This document shows positions 13,363-13,480 of a stretch of 13,480 nucleotides of DNA, in pieces. The notes under the pieces were generated by a model that was not told where the DNA came from, ran no database searches, and saw only the letters and a program-made list of their open reading frames with translations. Within the stretch, counting starts at the first letter, position 1. The number at the start of each line of letters is the position of its first letter. Source of the stretch: Enterococcus_C asini_A (GTDB lineage Bacteria; Bacillota; Bacilli; Lactobacillales; Enterococcaceae); assembly GCF_031928785.1 (NCBI RefSeq), contig NZ_JARQAL010000010.1; one strand, given 5' to 3'. Both the position numbers and the translations under genes were made by a program.

Positions 13363-13371
13363 AGTATACCA
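13363..13371 (-). promoter_or_regulatory. Extended -10 promoter upstream of the DUF3021-like gene
   Basis: On the minus strand TGG-TATACT is a good extended -10 element about 55 bp before the ATG at 13307. The region 17 bp upstream has no convincing -35. It may drive the DUF3021-like gene and, without an obvious terminator, the resolvase operon too. Confidence 0.45.
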
Positions 13372-13382
13372 CAAAAAATCAA

Positions 13383-13480
13383 TACTTACTAAAAAGGACA
13401 ATCAAGTATACTCTGCTGACCGCTATATGAAATACTTTCTGACCTAATTAATTGAGTTGCTGAAAGAGCTATTAAATGAG
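13383..13480. other. Right-edge stretch with no supported gene
   Basis: AT-rich sequence with only short open frames on both strands. A minus-strand frame enters from the edge and stops near 13443 (ending FNSSFSNSIN); it may be the 3' tip of an outside gene but is too short to judge. Confidence 0.3.

Noticed and set aside
1959..13436. 12-bp match ATATGAAATACT near 1959 and near 13425, considered as direct repeats flanking the window's modules
   Set aside because: It is short, AT-rich and flanked by unrelated sequence, so chance is sufficient.

Overview
The window looks like part of an enterococcal plasmid, most likely Enterococcus faecium or a close relative. The main reason is three Inc18-type modules that I recognise at protein level: the omega-epsilon-zeta toxin-antitoxin operon, the beta-type serine recombinase and the topB (Top-beta) topoisomerase known from pSM19035 and pAMbeta1. 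They sit next to a MobQ (MobA/MobL) relaxase with an RSF1010/pIP501-type nic core. I see no replication initiator, rRNA, tRNA or CRISPR array. Species and plasmid type are inferences.

Left end (1-1450): a decayed IS1182-family transposase on the minus strand, with five in-frame stops, one frameshift and no N-terminus. Beyond its 3' end is an 18-bp sequence matching an IS6/IS1216 terminal repeat, with no IS6 body behind it.

Cargo (1474-4030): a TspO/MBR membrane protein gene, a 34-bp perfect palindrome that probably acts as a terminator, then a complete Gls24/Asp23 envelope-stress operon on the minus strand. Transcription order is glsB (YeaQ/YmgE type), amaP, a DUF2273 membrane protein, gls24 and csbD. 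This block is visibly richer in G+C than the transfer region beside it.

Transfer region (4137-7430): an orphan coding remnant joins the stump of a CagC/VirB2-like prepilin gene, which keeps its signal peptide but lost the rest. Upstream of that lies an apparently intact 661-residue MobQ relaxase gene, then the predicted oriT. Two small relaxosome-accessory-like genes read away from oriT on the plus strand and end in a bidirectional terminator. The conjugation operon that should follow the prepilin is gone, so this segment looks mobilisable, not self-transmissible, unless the other genes lie elsewhere.

Leading region and stability (7441-13382): next come an unrecognised two-gene operon and zeta-epsilon-omega with five omega-binding heptads. 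These are followed by topB, a small two-helix membrane protein, a 25-codon hydrophobic ORF, the beta-type resolvase and a DUF3021-like membrane protein, all on the minus strand. The genes from 8182 to 12886 would work together in plasmid maintenance: post-segregational killing and copy-number or partition repression by omega, multimer resolution by the recombinase, and decatenation or replication support by TopB.
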